Source of the DNA: Bryobacterales bacterium
GTDB taxonomy: Bacteria > Acidobacteriota > Terriglobia > Bryobacterales > Bryobacteraceae
DNA length: 31,873 nucleotides
Reading direction: 5' to 3'
Assembly (NCBI GenBank): GCA_016789785.1
Contig: JAEUQE010000086.1
Span: 1 to 31,873, forward strand
In this document: piece by piece, positions 22,771 to 31,873 of the stretch
How positions within the stretch are numbered: the stretch's first letter is position 1
Layout: the number at the start of each line of letters is the position of its first letter
The notes under the pieces: model-generated
Database searches by the model: none
Told to the model about the DNA's origin: nothing
The model's input: only the letters and a program-made list of their open reading frames with translations
Position numbers and translations under genes: made by a program

Positions 22771-23046
22771 TTACATCTGCGCCGGTTGAAGCATTCCAAG
22801 TTTTCGGATCGCCCATGCTTTTGGATAGGTTGAGACGCCCTGGACGAGGAATGCGCCATTCGACTTGAGAAACGGCGCGCTGACAGGAATCTCAAACGGG
22901 CTCTCCCGAATCTCCGTCGTATACGGCACAACCGTCACAATGGCTCTATCGGCATCGCCGTATTCCACGCTGACGACTAGAACGGGCCGGGTCTTGGCGG
23001 TCATGCCAAGATCAAACAGCCAAACCTCACCGCGCCGGGGCGGCAC
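22771..23046 (-). CDS. mazF: MazF/PemK-family toxin (endoribonuclease)
   Basis: A 91-residue MazF-like protein: PPRRGEVWLFDLGMTAKTRP, VLVVSVEYGDADRAIVTVVP, YTTEIRESPFEIPV. The RRGEVW strand and the KTRPVLVVS segment, with the RNA-binding/cleaving arginine, are family hallmarks; such proteins cut single-stranded mRNA. The GTG at 23046 is chosen because it gives the canonical N-terminus and a 20-base overlap with the antitoxin gene upstream; the longer frame to 23163 is a shadow of the antitoxin. Length is slightly short for the family (about 110) but the main motifs are complete. It lies between the two copies of the 213-bp repeat. Confidence 0.86.
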   Translation of the reverse strand: MPPRRGEVWLFDLGMTAKTRPVLVVSVEYGDADRAIVTVVPYTTEIRESPFEIPVSAPFLKSNGAFLVQGVSTYPKAWAIRKLGMLQPAQM

Positions 23047-23230
23047 TCTCTTCCTGCTCCAGGAACGAGAAGAGTGCGCGGCCTGCCTCTCCGATTTCCT
23101 CGTCGGTGATCGGCCCGGAATCAAAAGGCAGTTCCCGTGTGCGCCGCAAGACCTCGACCGCAAACGCCTGCCTCTCTTCGGTCGATAACGCCTCGAACGC
23201 GTCCAGCAGTGCGGTGGCCTGTTTGCTCAT
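23027..23230 (-). CDS. Antitoxin of the MazF-type pair
   Basis: A 67-residue acidic-tailed protein: ALLDAFEALSTEERQAFAVE, VLRRTRELPFDSGPITDEEI, GEAGRALFSFLEQEESA. The AF..LS.EE..AF..EVLRR...FDSG..TDEEI..A...LF..L..EE pattern is typical of small antitoxins encoded before MazF-like toxins. The helical, C-terminally acidic part is the probable toxin-binding segment. It overlaps mazF by 20 bases, and its ATG overlaps the stop of a short upstream frame (ATGA), hinting at coupling with that frame. Confidence 0.83.
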   Translation of the reverse strand: MSKQATALLDAFEALSTEERQAFAVEVLRRTRELPFDSGPITDEEIGEAGRALFSFLEQEESAAPAR

Positions 23231-23361
23231 AGCTCCACGCTAACCGGTTTCGGCGCGCGGCGCAAGGCGGCGAACCTGCCGTGATCGGGGAAGAACACCG
23301 GCAGGTAACGATCAGTCTCAGTTTGGGGGACCAGTCCATCTGGACGGGAGCGATGTGTCAT
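23227..23361 (-). CDS. Possible 44-residue ORF coupled to the antitoxin
   Basis: A short frame ending TDRYLPVFFPDHGRFAALRR, APKPVSVEL with its TGA overlapping the antitoxin ATG (ATGA). The overlap and the plausible composition suggest the end of a coding frame, perhaps a leader or the C-terminal remnant of a lost gene. No family is recognised and the start is a guess. Confidence 0.25.
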   Translation of the reverse strand: MTHRSRPDGLVPQTETDRYLPVFFPDHGRFAALRRAPKPVSVEL

Positions 23362-23444
23362 CGAATGGGCTAGCTCAGGTGGCAAGCTGCGGTCGAAATC
23401 CGGCAACTCCGGGGCGGACGTTTCTGGCGAGGATACACTGAGGC

Positions 23445-23669
23445 ATGTCCCTTGACTCGGAATCGATTCGCCAATTCGCGGAGGCATGGCGCGAATCAAA
23501 AGAGCGGCCCCAAGTTGGCTTGGACGTTCTCCACGCGTGGGACGGCCTGATCGATGCCTGGATCCGCGCTTCCGACCTGCCTGGAGCACCTCTAGATGCC
23601 AGGGCTCGCTCTTGCCGCAAAGGGTCGAGTATCCGTTCCTGCTCCTCGGGACGCAGCTTCATTGCGTGA
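23445..23669 (+). CDS. Possible small ORF (N-terminal 50 residues protein-like)
   Basis: Starts MSLDSESIRQFAEAWRESKE and goes on RPQVGLDVLHAWDGLIDAWI, which reads as a normal soluble helical protein; after about residue 50 it becomes rich in R, S and C, as in non-selected sequence. A TACACT box ends 5 bases before the ATG. It is perhaps the 5' part of a gene truncated near 23590. On the other strand MKLRPEEQERILDPLRQE (from 23662) also looks like a gene start, so two remnants may be joined here. Confidence 0.3.
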   Translation: MSLDSESIRQFAEAWRESKERPQVGLDVLHAWDGLIDAWIRASDLPGAPLDARARSCRKGSSIRSCSSGRSFIA

Positions 23670-23890
23670 ACCCGCCGGGTGACAGCATCCAGTTCAGGCC
23701 GAGCAGCTTGCGCTGCGGCGCTTGAGGGGAGCCTGCCTCAGGGCATTCTCTCCTGACTCCCGCGCGGAGCCGCCTTCCCGGAAAGCGAAACCGCGGACGC
23801 GGCCAAGTCTGGTTTGGTTGGGGCTGATCGCGCATTTGCCGGACGATGCTATATTCGGAGCAGTCGCGAGCTTCTTGCGATCGGCACTGC

Positions 23891-26774
<2,884 letters not shown>

Positions 26775-26847
26775 TCATCCGCAGTGCGGGGAGGGCGGTT
26801 CCGCGTCCGCACACGTCTTCCCCGCCTCCACTCAAAGAGGCATTTTC

Positions 26848-28389
26848 ATGAAAGCGAAAAGACCCGTCGTATTTACGATTCTCGACGGCTTTGGTTACTC
26901 CAAGGTGCTGGAGGGCAATGCGGTTTATCACGCGCATAAGCCCAATTTCGATCACCTGATGCGCGAGTTCCCGAACACTCTGATTGAAGCGTCGGGACCT
27001 TGGGTAGGCTTGCCTGAGGGTCAGATGGGGAACAGTGAAGTCGGCCATTTGAATATCGGATCGGGGCGGATTATTCAGATGGACGTGACGAAGATCGACG
27101 CGCTGCTGGCGAGCGATGAACTGCGGAACAATGCGGTGTTGAAGAACGCGATGGCCCACGCGCGCGGCCGGCGTCTGCATCTGCTGGGATTGCTGAGCGA
27201 CGGAGGTGTGCACTCGCACATCGATCATCTCTTTGGCATTCTGCGCATCGCCAAGGCGGAAGGTGTGACCGATGTCGCGATCCACTGCTTCATGGATGGC
27301 CGCGACACGCCGCCACACAGCGGCGTTGGCTACATCGAACATCTTCAGCAGAAGATCGCGGAGATCGGCGTGGGTACCATCGCCACAGTGATTGGCCGCT
27401 ACTATGCGATGGATCGTGACAAACGATGGGAGCGCATTGAACGTGCGTTCGACGCGCTGGTGCTGGGGCAGGGAACGAAGTCGCAGGACCCCATCGCCGC
27501 GGTGAAAGCGTCGTATGAGAACGGCGTGACCGATGAGTTCATTGAGCCGGTGGTGATCGTGAACGGGAAGCAGGAACCGGTGGGGATGATCCGCGATGAA
27601 GACGCGGTGTTCTTCTATAACTTCCGTGCGGACCGCGGGCGCGAGATGACGATGGCACTGCTTGATCCGGTGCTGGAGAAACCGGCGCGCAGCAAGGCGC
27701 CGAAGAATCTGCACTACATCACCATGACGCAGTACGATAAGTCCTTCAACGTGCCGTTCGCGATCACGAACGAGCCGCCGAAGCAGACGTTGGGGCAGGT
27801 GTTGTCGGAAGCGGGCCTGCGCAATCTGCGCACCGCGGAAACAGAGAAGTATCCGCATGTGACGTACTTCTTCAATGGCGGGATTGAGAAGCCCTATGCG
27901 GGTGAAGAGCGCGAGTTGGTGGCATCGCCAAAGGTGGCCACCTACGACTTGCAGCCCGAGATGAGCGCGTTTGAAGTGTGCGATGTGGTGGTGAAGGGGC
28001 TGAAGTCCGAGAGCTTCGACGTGATTGTGGTCAACTTCGCCAATCCCGACATGGTGGGCCATTCCGGCAAGTTCGAAGCCGCGAAGAAAGCCATTGAGAC
28101 CTGCGACATCTGTCTCGGGCGCATCTATCCTCTGATCAAGGAGCGCGATGCAGCTTGGATCGTGACGGCCGATCACGGCAACTCGGAGACGATGATTGAT
28201 CCGGTGACCGGCGGGCCGCATACGTATCACACGACGAATCCCGTGCCGCTGGTGATTGCCAGTGGCGAGAAGGCGCCGCTTCGCAAGGGAGGGTCGTTGC
28301 GGGACATCTCGCCGACGATTCTGGGTCTGCTGGGTCTGCCGAAGCCGCCCGAGATGACGGGCGACGATCTGCGGATCATCGGAGACTGA
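26848..28389 (+). CDS. gpmI: 2,3-bisphosphoglycerate-independent phosphoglycerate mutase
   Basis: A 513-residue GpmI converting 3- to 2-phosphoglycerate with two Mn ions. VVFTILDGFGYS carries the first metal aspartate; GQMGNSEVGHLNIGSGR holds the phosphorylated serine (about residue 64); FMDGRDTPPHSG, IGRYYAMDRDKRWER, FFYNFRADRGREM, NFANPDMVGHSG and VTADHGNSETM contain substrate and metal ligands. Length and order are normal. An AAAGAGGCATTTTC stretch precedes the ATG. The gene is paired with eno. A GTGCGG/CCGCAC inverted repeat lies in the gap between the two genes (26784-26812) and could form a weak hairpin. Confidence 0.98.
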   Translation: MKAKRPVVFTILDGFGYSKVLEGNAVYHAHKPNFDHLMREFPNTLIEASGPWVGLPEGQMGNSEVGHLNIGSGRIIQMDVTKIDALLASDELRNNAVLKNAMAHARGRRLHLLGLLSDGGVHSHIDHLFGILRIAKAEGVTDVAIHCFMDGRDTPPHSGVGYIEHLQQKIAEIGVGTIATVIGRYYAMDRDKRWERIERAFDALVLGQGTKSQDPIAAVKASYENGVTDEFIEPVVIVNGKQEPVGMIRDEDAVFFYNFRADRGREMTMALLDPVLEKPARSKAPKNLHYITMTQYDKSFNVPFAITNEPPKQTLGQVLSEAGLRNLRTAETEKYPHVTYFFNGGIEKPYAGEERELVASPKVATYDLQPEMSAFEVCDVVVKGLKSESFDVIVVNFANPDMVGHSGKFEAAKKAIETCDICLGRIYPLIKERDAAWIVTADHGNSETMIDPVTGGPHTYHTTNPVPLVIASGEKAPLRKGGSLRDISPTILGLLGLPKPPEMTGDDLRIIGD

Positions 28390-28402
28390 TAGAATCTGGG
28401 CC

Positions 28403-28801
28403 ATGCGTCGCAGACAGTCATTGCACACGATGGCCGCGCTGGCCGCGGCCATCACCACTGGCGCCAGGATAGGAGAGGGAGCTATGGCGGAACCCATTCA
28501 ACTGCATGTCGATCTCGAAGTGGATGCGGGCAAGGAAGCCGATCTGGTGAAAACTTTCAAGACGGTGTTCCGGCCAACCATCAGTAAGCAGCAGGGCTTT
28601 GTGGATGTGAAGCTGATGAAACTGCGCAGCGTGCCGGTGGGGGTGGCGCCGTCAACGCGATGGCGCCTGCTGATCAGCTTCACGACGGAAGAGCTTCGCC
28701 AGAAATGGGTGGCTGCCGATGATCACCAGCAGGTTTGGCCGCAGATGGAGAAATGCCTTACGGGCAACAAGTTCTCCGCCGTTCTCTACGACCTGCAGTG
28801 A
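28403..28801 (+). CDS. ABM-fold (antibiotic biosynthesis monooxygenase-like) protein, possible Tat signal
   Basis: The full frame is 132 residues. From residue about 33 (IQLHVDLEVDAGKEADLVKT, then FKTVFRPTISKQQGFVDVKL and WRLLISFTTEELRQKW) it matches the small dimeric alpha+beta-barrel ABM fold. Two starts compete. The ATG at 28403 gives an N-terminus RRRQSLHTMAALAAAITTGA, like a Tat signal, and follows a TAGAAT box by 7 bases. The internal ATG at 28484 has a strong AGGAGAGGGAG before it and would make a 105-residue cytosolic protein. I keep the long form but regard both as possible. The stop overlaps the next gene (GTGA). Confidence 0.75.
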   Translation: MRRRQSLHTMAALAAAITTGARIGEGAMAEPIQLHVDLEVDAGKEADLVKTFKTVFRPTISKQQGFVDVKLMKLRSVPVGVAPSTRWRLLISFTTEELRQKWVAADDHQQVWPQMEKCLTGNKFSAVLYDLQ

Positions 28802-29340
28802 ATGCGGCGTTGAAAGAATGGGCCTCGATTACGGAGGCGCTGGCACGCGGGCAGCAGATCGCGATTCTGCGCAAGGGCGGGATTGTGGAAGCGGACCGCA
28901 GCGGGTTTCAACTGCGGCATCGCGAGTTCCTGCTGTTTCCCACGCACGAGCATCAACACGCACGGATGTTGCGGCCGGACGCTGCGGGACTTGTTCAGCC
29001 GGTGGAGGAGGGCACGATTCCGATCGGCACGCTGGCTCGTGTGACGGAAGTGCGGCAGGCTCCCGCCGATGCGCGCCTTCTTCTGCACGATGACTTCATC
29101 TGGAACCAGGAGTTTCTCGATCAGCGGTATTTGTACCGGCCGGATCTGCCGCTTTGGTTGATTGTGATCCGTGCTTACCGGTTGCCGGAACCGGTGATTC
29201 TTGCGGATCGTGCCTCGTATGTCGGCTGCAAGAGTTGGGTGAACCTGACGGACGAGATCGAGATTAGCGGTGCGCAGCCGGTGTTGGGCGATGCGGAATT
29301 CGCGAGGCGCTGTGCGGCGCTGGTAAATCGATTGGGGTAG
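28798..29340 (+). CDS. DUF1802 family protein
   Basis: A 180-residue protein read from GTG 28798, overlapping the ABM gene by 4 bases. ALKEWASITEALARGQQIAI, LRKGGIVEADRSGFQLRHRE, FLLFPTHEHQH are the typical DUF1802 start (LKEW......L..G.Q....RKGGI.E....F......F.L.PT..HQ), and the end has YRPDLPLWLIVIRAYRL. The family is small and has no known function; its fixed RKGGI..., FLLFPT and HQ positions suggest a conserved active or nucleic-acid-binding site (inference). The longer frame from 28735 overlaps the ABM gene and is not chosen. Confidence 0.82.
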   Translation: MNAALKEWASITEALARGQQIAILRKGGIVEADRSGFQLRHREFLLFPTHEHQHARMLRPDAAGLVQPVEEGTIPIGTLARVTEVRQAPADARLLLHDDFIWNQEFLDQRYLYRPDLPLWLIVIRAYRLPEPVILADRASYVGCKSWVNLTDEIEISGAQPVLGDAEFARRCAALVNRLG

Positions 29341-29382
29341 GGCTGTCGTGCCTCGTGGTCGAGTTGTGAGAGTCTCTCCTGC

Positions 29383-29388
29383 TAACCT
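29383..29388 (+). promoter_or_regulatory. TAACCT -10-like box directly before the orphan antitoxin
   Basis: TAACCT ends 6 bases before the ATG at 29395 and no Shine-Dalgarno is seen, the same geometry as at 5741 and 11105. Confidence 0.4.
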
Positions 29389-29394
29389 CGTCAT

Positions 29395-29607
29395 ATGGAT
29401 CGGGTTGAACAAATCAAAGCCGCCATCCTGAGCCTGCCCCCTGAAGAATACCTGCGACTGGCCGACTGGTTTCGTACTCGGGAACAGGCGCGGTGGGACG
29501 ATCAGATGGACCGGGATTCCGCGGCCGGCAGGCTGGACGTTCTTTTCCGGGAGGCGGAGGTTGAGTCCGCCGTGGGTCTGGTCCGGGACTGGCCGCCTTC
29601 GAAGTGA
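29395..29607 (+). CDS. Orphan antitoxin-like protein, paralogue of the one at 29903
   Basis: A 70-residue protein: MDRVEQIKAAILSLPPEEYL, RLADWFRTREQARWDDQMDR, DSAAGRLDVLFREAEVE. The RVEQI..AI..L...E...L..WF......WD.Q...D...GRL..L...A pattern is the same as in the antitoxin at 29903-30103 and is common in antitoxins of RelE/ParE-type toxins. No toxin follows on the plus strand; the next gene converges from the other side and has its own antitoxin. It may be an orphan that can still bind that toxin (inference). Confidence 0.78.
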   Translation: MDRVEQIKAAILSLPPEEYLRLADWFRTREQARWDDQMDRDSAAGRLDVLFREAEVESAVGLVRDWPPSK

Positions 29608-29651
29608 AGTCCGTCGCCACTCGTCGCATTTGGAGGTTGCGCATTCGAGCG

Positions 29652-29906
29652 CTAGCCCGCGATGCGGTCGTACTCTGCGTGCGTTCCGATCCAGAACCAC
29701 AGGAACCCGCCCGGGGCTTCGACCGCGAGTGCGCGATGGTGCAAGCCGACGCGCGCCGACCAAATCTCATCTAATTTCTTGAATTGCAGGGAAGGATGCC
29801 GTGGATCGCGTTTGAGTAGTTGGAAGGCTTTGTCCGCTGTCCTCCGGATCTCATCCGGGAGATGCTCGTAACATGCCCAAAAGCCTGGCGAGCAGCGATG
29901 GGTCAC
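29652..29906 (-). CDS. RelE/ParE-superfamily toxin
   Basis: An 84-residue toxin: SPGFWACYEHLPDEIRRTAD, KAFQLLKRDPRHPSLQFKKL, DEIWSARVGLHHRALAVEAP, then FLWFWIGTHAEYDRI. The F...Y..LP......A.K...LL..NP.HPSL.FKK......SARV...YRAL, W.WIG.H.EYD pattern is typical of RelE/ParE-like ribonuclease or gyrase toxins. Start is GTG in a GTGA overlap with the antitoxin stop. The frame is complete, so with 29903-30103 it makes an apparently intact module. Which target it hits cannot be told. Confidence 0.87.
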   Translation of the reverse strand: MTHRCSPGFWACYEHLPDEIRRTADKAFQLLKRDPRHPSLQFKKLDEIWSARVGLHHRALAVEAPGGFLWFWIGTHAEYDRIAG

Positions 29907-30103
29907 AATTCCGTGGAACGCCCGGCGCGATCGTCGGCGAGAGCCTGCTCGACCAGCCGGCCCAATCTCCCGCTCTTTGAATCGTTTTCAATCTGGCGAT
30001 CCCAGACTTCGGCATCGTAGCGTTCAAACCAGGCCCTCAGTTCTTTCAGTTCAGCCGGGTCCAATTCGGCGATTCGTTGTTCGAGTTGTTCGACGCGGCT
30101 CAT
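29903..30103 (-). CDS. Antitoxin of the RelE/ParE-type pair
   Basis: A 66-residue protein: MSRVEQLEQRIAELDPAELK, ELRAWFERYDAEVWDRQIEN, DSKSGRLGRLVEQALADDRA. It has the W-F...WD.QIE.D...G(R/K)L..L...A pattern of antitoxins that precede RelE/ParE-like toxins, and is clearly related to the orphan at 29395. The ATG at 30103 is chosen for its match to that paralogue and the GGTGGGAG upstream; the longer open frame has no support. The stop overlaps the toxin GTG. Confidence 0.86.
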   Translation of the reverse strand: MSRVEQLEQRIAELDPAELKELRAWFERYDAEVWDRQIENDSKSGRLGRLVEQALADDRAGRSTEL

Positions 30104-30245
30104 GGCGGCTCCCACCTTTAGAATACCTACTCCCAGAGGTTCCGGAAAGGCTTCGTTCAACGCTGCCTGCGGTGATGAGTTGACGGCGCTTCGCGGCGTT
30201 ACATGAGAGGCTCGGTCCGCCTGATAGACTGAAATCAGACGCGCC

Positions 30246-31217
30246 ATGATCTCGATTGTCATTCCGATCCACAATGAGGAACCCGCGATTCTTCCTCTCT
30301 ATGACCGTCTGACGACCGTGCTGGAGGGTATTCGCAAGCCCTACGAGATCCTCTTCATCGACGATGCATCGACGGACCGCAGCTTCGAGTTGCTGGCGAA
30401 CCTGGTGGAAACCGACGCGCGGCTCAAGGTGATCCGGCTGAGACGCAATTTCGGCCAGACCGCCGCCCTTTCAGCAGGTTTCGACGAAGCTCAGGGTGAA
30501 GTGATCGTGTCGCTCGACGGGGATCTGCAGCATGAGCCGGAAGACATTCCGAATCTGCTGGCCAAGATCGATGAAGGCTACGACATCGCTTCGGGATGGA
30601 GGAAGAACCGCATCGACAACGCAGTGACGCGGAAGATCCCCTCACGCATCGCCAATTGGATGATGTCGAAGGTGAGCGGATTGGATCTGCATGATTTCGG
30701 CACGACGTTCAAGGCTTACCGTGCCGAGGTTCTGAAGGACGTCAATCTCTACGGCGAGTTGCACCGGTTCATTCCGGCGCTGGCGAGTCAATATGGCGCG
30801 CGGGTGGTGGAGGTGCCGATCAAGAATGTGCCGCGCGCGGCAGGAGAATCGCACTACGGGCTCGGGCGGACGTTCCGTGTCCTTTATGACATCATTACGA
30901 TCAAATTCCTGCTGAGTTACTTCACCCGGCCCATGCACTTCTTCGGAAAGATCGGACTGGTGGGGACGGGAGTCGGCGGAGCCATCATGACCTATCTGTT
31001 CTTCTACAAGATTACCGGTCATGAGATTGTGCTGGAACACGGTCCGCTGATGATCGCCGGTGCGATCTTGCTGCTGATGGGGATCATGATGTTCTCGACC
31101 GGGCTGCTGGGCGAGGTGCTGATCCGCACTTACTTTGAGAGTCAGGGACGGCGGATTTACGCAGTGCGGGAAGTCCGGACGAAGCGGGAGTCGCCGGTGC
31201 AGGACAACCCGAGATAG
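30246..31217 (+). CDS. Family 2 glycosyltransferase, polyprenyl-phosphate type, with two membrane segments
   Basis: A 323-residue GT2 enzyme of the dolichol/polyprenyl-phosphate sugar synthase type. ISIVIPIHNEEPAILPLYDR and YEILFIDDASTDRSFELL form the nucleotide-binding part; the metal-binding DGD is in SLDGDLQHEPED (91-93); DFGTTFKAYR is the usual acceptor-site motif. Two C-terminal membrane segments (IGLVGTGVGGAIMTYLFFY and LMIAGAILLLMGIMMFSTGL) anchor it to the inner membrane. Such enzymes load a sugar on a lipid carrier for later use in lipid A, glycoprotein or polysaccharide modification. No neighbouring flippase is in the window. Confidence 0.93.
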   Translation: MISIVIPIHNEEPAILPLYDRLTTVLEGIRKPYEILFIDDASTDRSFELLANLVETDARLKVIRLRRNFGQTAALSAGFDEAQGEVIVSLDGDLQHEPEDIPNLLAKIDEGYDIASGWRKNRIDNAVTRKIPSRIANWMMSKVSGLDLHDFGTTFKAYRAEVLKDVNLYGELHRFIPALASQYGARVVEVPIKNVPRAAGESHYGLGRTFRVLYDIITIKFLLSYFTRPMHFFGKIGLVGTGVGGAIMTYLFFYKITGHEIVLEHGPLMIAGAILLLMGIMMFSTGLLGEVLIRTYFESQGRRIYAVREVRTKRESPVQDNPR

Positions 31218-31323
31218 ATTGCCAAGTGGCGGAAGCGCGTGCCCCCGCTACTAGTTCTGTGACCGCTTGAAGATTGTGCAATTAAACATTTCCATCTGAT
31301 TCTGTTTTAGGCCATACTAGGGC

Positions 31324-31797
31324 ATGGCTCGGCCCGCCCTTCGCCTGAAACTCCTCAAATCCCACCGATCCGAATTAGGCCAACTGCTCAAGAGCGGCGT
31401 CCAGCAAGTCCGCGTAGTCCTCCGCGCCCTGGCCCTCCTGCACCTCGCCGATGGCGCCAGCGCCCCTCAAGTCGCCGAGTCGACCTGCCTCAGCGCGCAA
31501 ACCGTCCGCAATCTGATTCGCCGCTATAATCAGCGCGGCCTGGACGGAGCTCTTTACGAGAAGGAGCGCCCCGGCGCCGCACCCATCTTGGACAGCCAGC
31601 AGAAGCAGCGCATCATTGCCATGGTTTGTAGCGACCCGCCCACCGGATTCGCCCGTTGGACGGTGCGCCTGATTGCCGAGGAGGCCGTCAAGCGACGGTT
31701 GGTGCCGCGGGTAGGAAGGGAAGCAATTCGGATTTTGCTGGTGCACCACGACCTCCGGCCGTGGCGGGAAAAAAATGTGGTGCGTTCCCGAACTTGA
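31324..31797 (+). CDS. IS630-family transposase, first frame (helix-turn-helix part)
   Basis: A 157-codon frame holding the N-terminal DNA-binding region: VRVVLRALALLHLADGASAP, QVAESTCLSAQTVRNLIRRY, NQRGLDGALYEKERPGAAPI and FARWTVRLIAEEAVKRRLVP. This is the HTH-29/winged helix part of IS630 transposases with the GL.GAL.E..R.G linker. At GREAIRILLVHHDLRPWREK the sequence reaches a run of seven A (31769-31775). The real protein continues in the next frame, so the last residues of this frame are not native. A CATACT box is 5 bases before the ATG. Confidence 0.85.
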   Translation: MARPALRLKLLKSHRSELGQLLKSGVQQVRVVLRALALLHLADGASAPQVAESTCLSAQTVRNLIRRYNQRGLDGALYEKERPGAAPILDSQQKQRIIAMVCSDPPTGFARWTVRLIAEEAVKRRLVPRVGREAIRILLVHHDLRPWREKNVVRSRT

Positions 31798-31873
31798 CGA
31801 CGACTATATCGAGTGCATGGAAGATGTTCTGGAAGTCTACGAGCGGCCGTATAACTCTGAAGAACCAGTAGTT
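31775..31873 (+). CDS. IS630-family transposase, second frame (start of catalytic part, cut by window edge)
   Basis: From the A-run on, the +1 frame reads MWCVPELDDDYIECMEDVLE, VYERPYNSEEPVV, which is the usual continuation RPWREKMWC.PELD..Y...MEDVL.VYE.P. in IS630 transposases; the catalytic DEK motif would follow just outside. The frame is joined to the first one at the A7 run, either by programmed slippage or because an A was gained by mutation. Confidence 0.8.
   Translation, partial: MWCVPELDDDYIECMEDVLEVYERPYNSEEPVV

Larger units (their letters stand above)
31252..31873 (+). mobile_element. IS630-family element, left part (continues outside window)
   Basis: The presumed left end is at the TA of CTAGTTCTGTGACCGCTTGA (from 31251), a type of end I associate with IS630 elements, which target TA. 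The right end and duplication are outside the window, so the boundary is not proven. The element carries the transposase as two overlapping frames. Confidence 0.6.

Noticed and set aside
26784..26812. GTGCGG/CCGCAC inverted repeat between eno and gpmI as a terminator
   Set aside because: Loop of 17 bases and no T-run; kept only as a remark in the gpmI entry.

Overview
The window looks like a chromosomal segment from an Acidobacteriota member, probably of the Solibacter/Bryobacter group. The clues are a GC-rich sequence, an ECF sigma factor translationally coupled to a membrane Ser/Thr kinase with WD40-like (PD40) repeats, a HAF-repeat exported protein, a protein starting with an RINGAKSKGP-type motif, and very many small toxin-antitoxin modules between gene blocks. 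This assignment is by gene content only. No rRNA, tRNA or CRISPR array was recognised.

Layout. (1) 1-4646, minus strand: a tightly overlapping five-gene operon xdhC - MocA-like nucleotidyltransferase - AsmA-like protein - NUDIX hydrolase - mutS2 (cut by the window edge), with a TATAAT box just before xdhC. An unusual upstream frame (from 5364) runs through this promoter into xdhC. (2) 5365-8362: accessory island with an intact HicBA pair, an IS630 transposase remnant split by a 1027-bp IS66-type element (18-bp inverted repeats, 8-bp target duplication, catalytic core deleted), and a second HicB gene followed by a frameshifted hicA. (3) 8564-11533: an M16-like protein without the zinc motif, a POTRA-only exported protein, and a DUF433 antitoxin with a decayed DUF5615-like toxin. 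(4) 11567-15352, minus strand: methyltransferase-like protein, ECF sigma factor and kinase. (5) 15484-17123: HAF-repeat protein, then an RHH/DUF1902 pair with a decayed hicA. (6) 17296-22220: a sigma-54 activator divergent from a five-gene oxidoreductase/hydrolase operon; the intergenic region carries a -24/-12 promoter, an IHF-like site and a possible activator site. (7) 22484-25378: a 495-codon exported protein of unknown function preceded by a truncated 5' copy of itself, with a MazF-type pair between the copies. (8) 25488-31217: eno, gpmI, an ABM-fold protein, a DUF1802 protein, an orphan antitoxin, a RelE/ParE-type pair and a membrane-anchored family 2 glycosyltransferase. (9) 31252 to the end: the left part of an IS630-family element.

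How it fits together. Three themes stand out. First, the divergent sigma-54 activator and oxidoreductase operon have an almost textbook promoter region and look like an inducible, uncharacterised catabolic or detoxification unit. Second, seven antitoxin or toxin-antitoxin loci lie in 32 kb, and three of them have lost the toxin by frameshift or nonsense change while the antitoxin frame is kept. Third, the truncated gene copy at 22533 differs from its parent almost only at synonymous sites, so it was apparently maintained as protein for some time before truncation.
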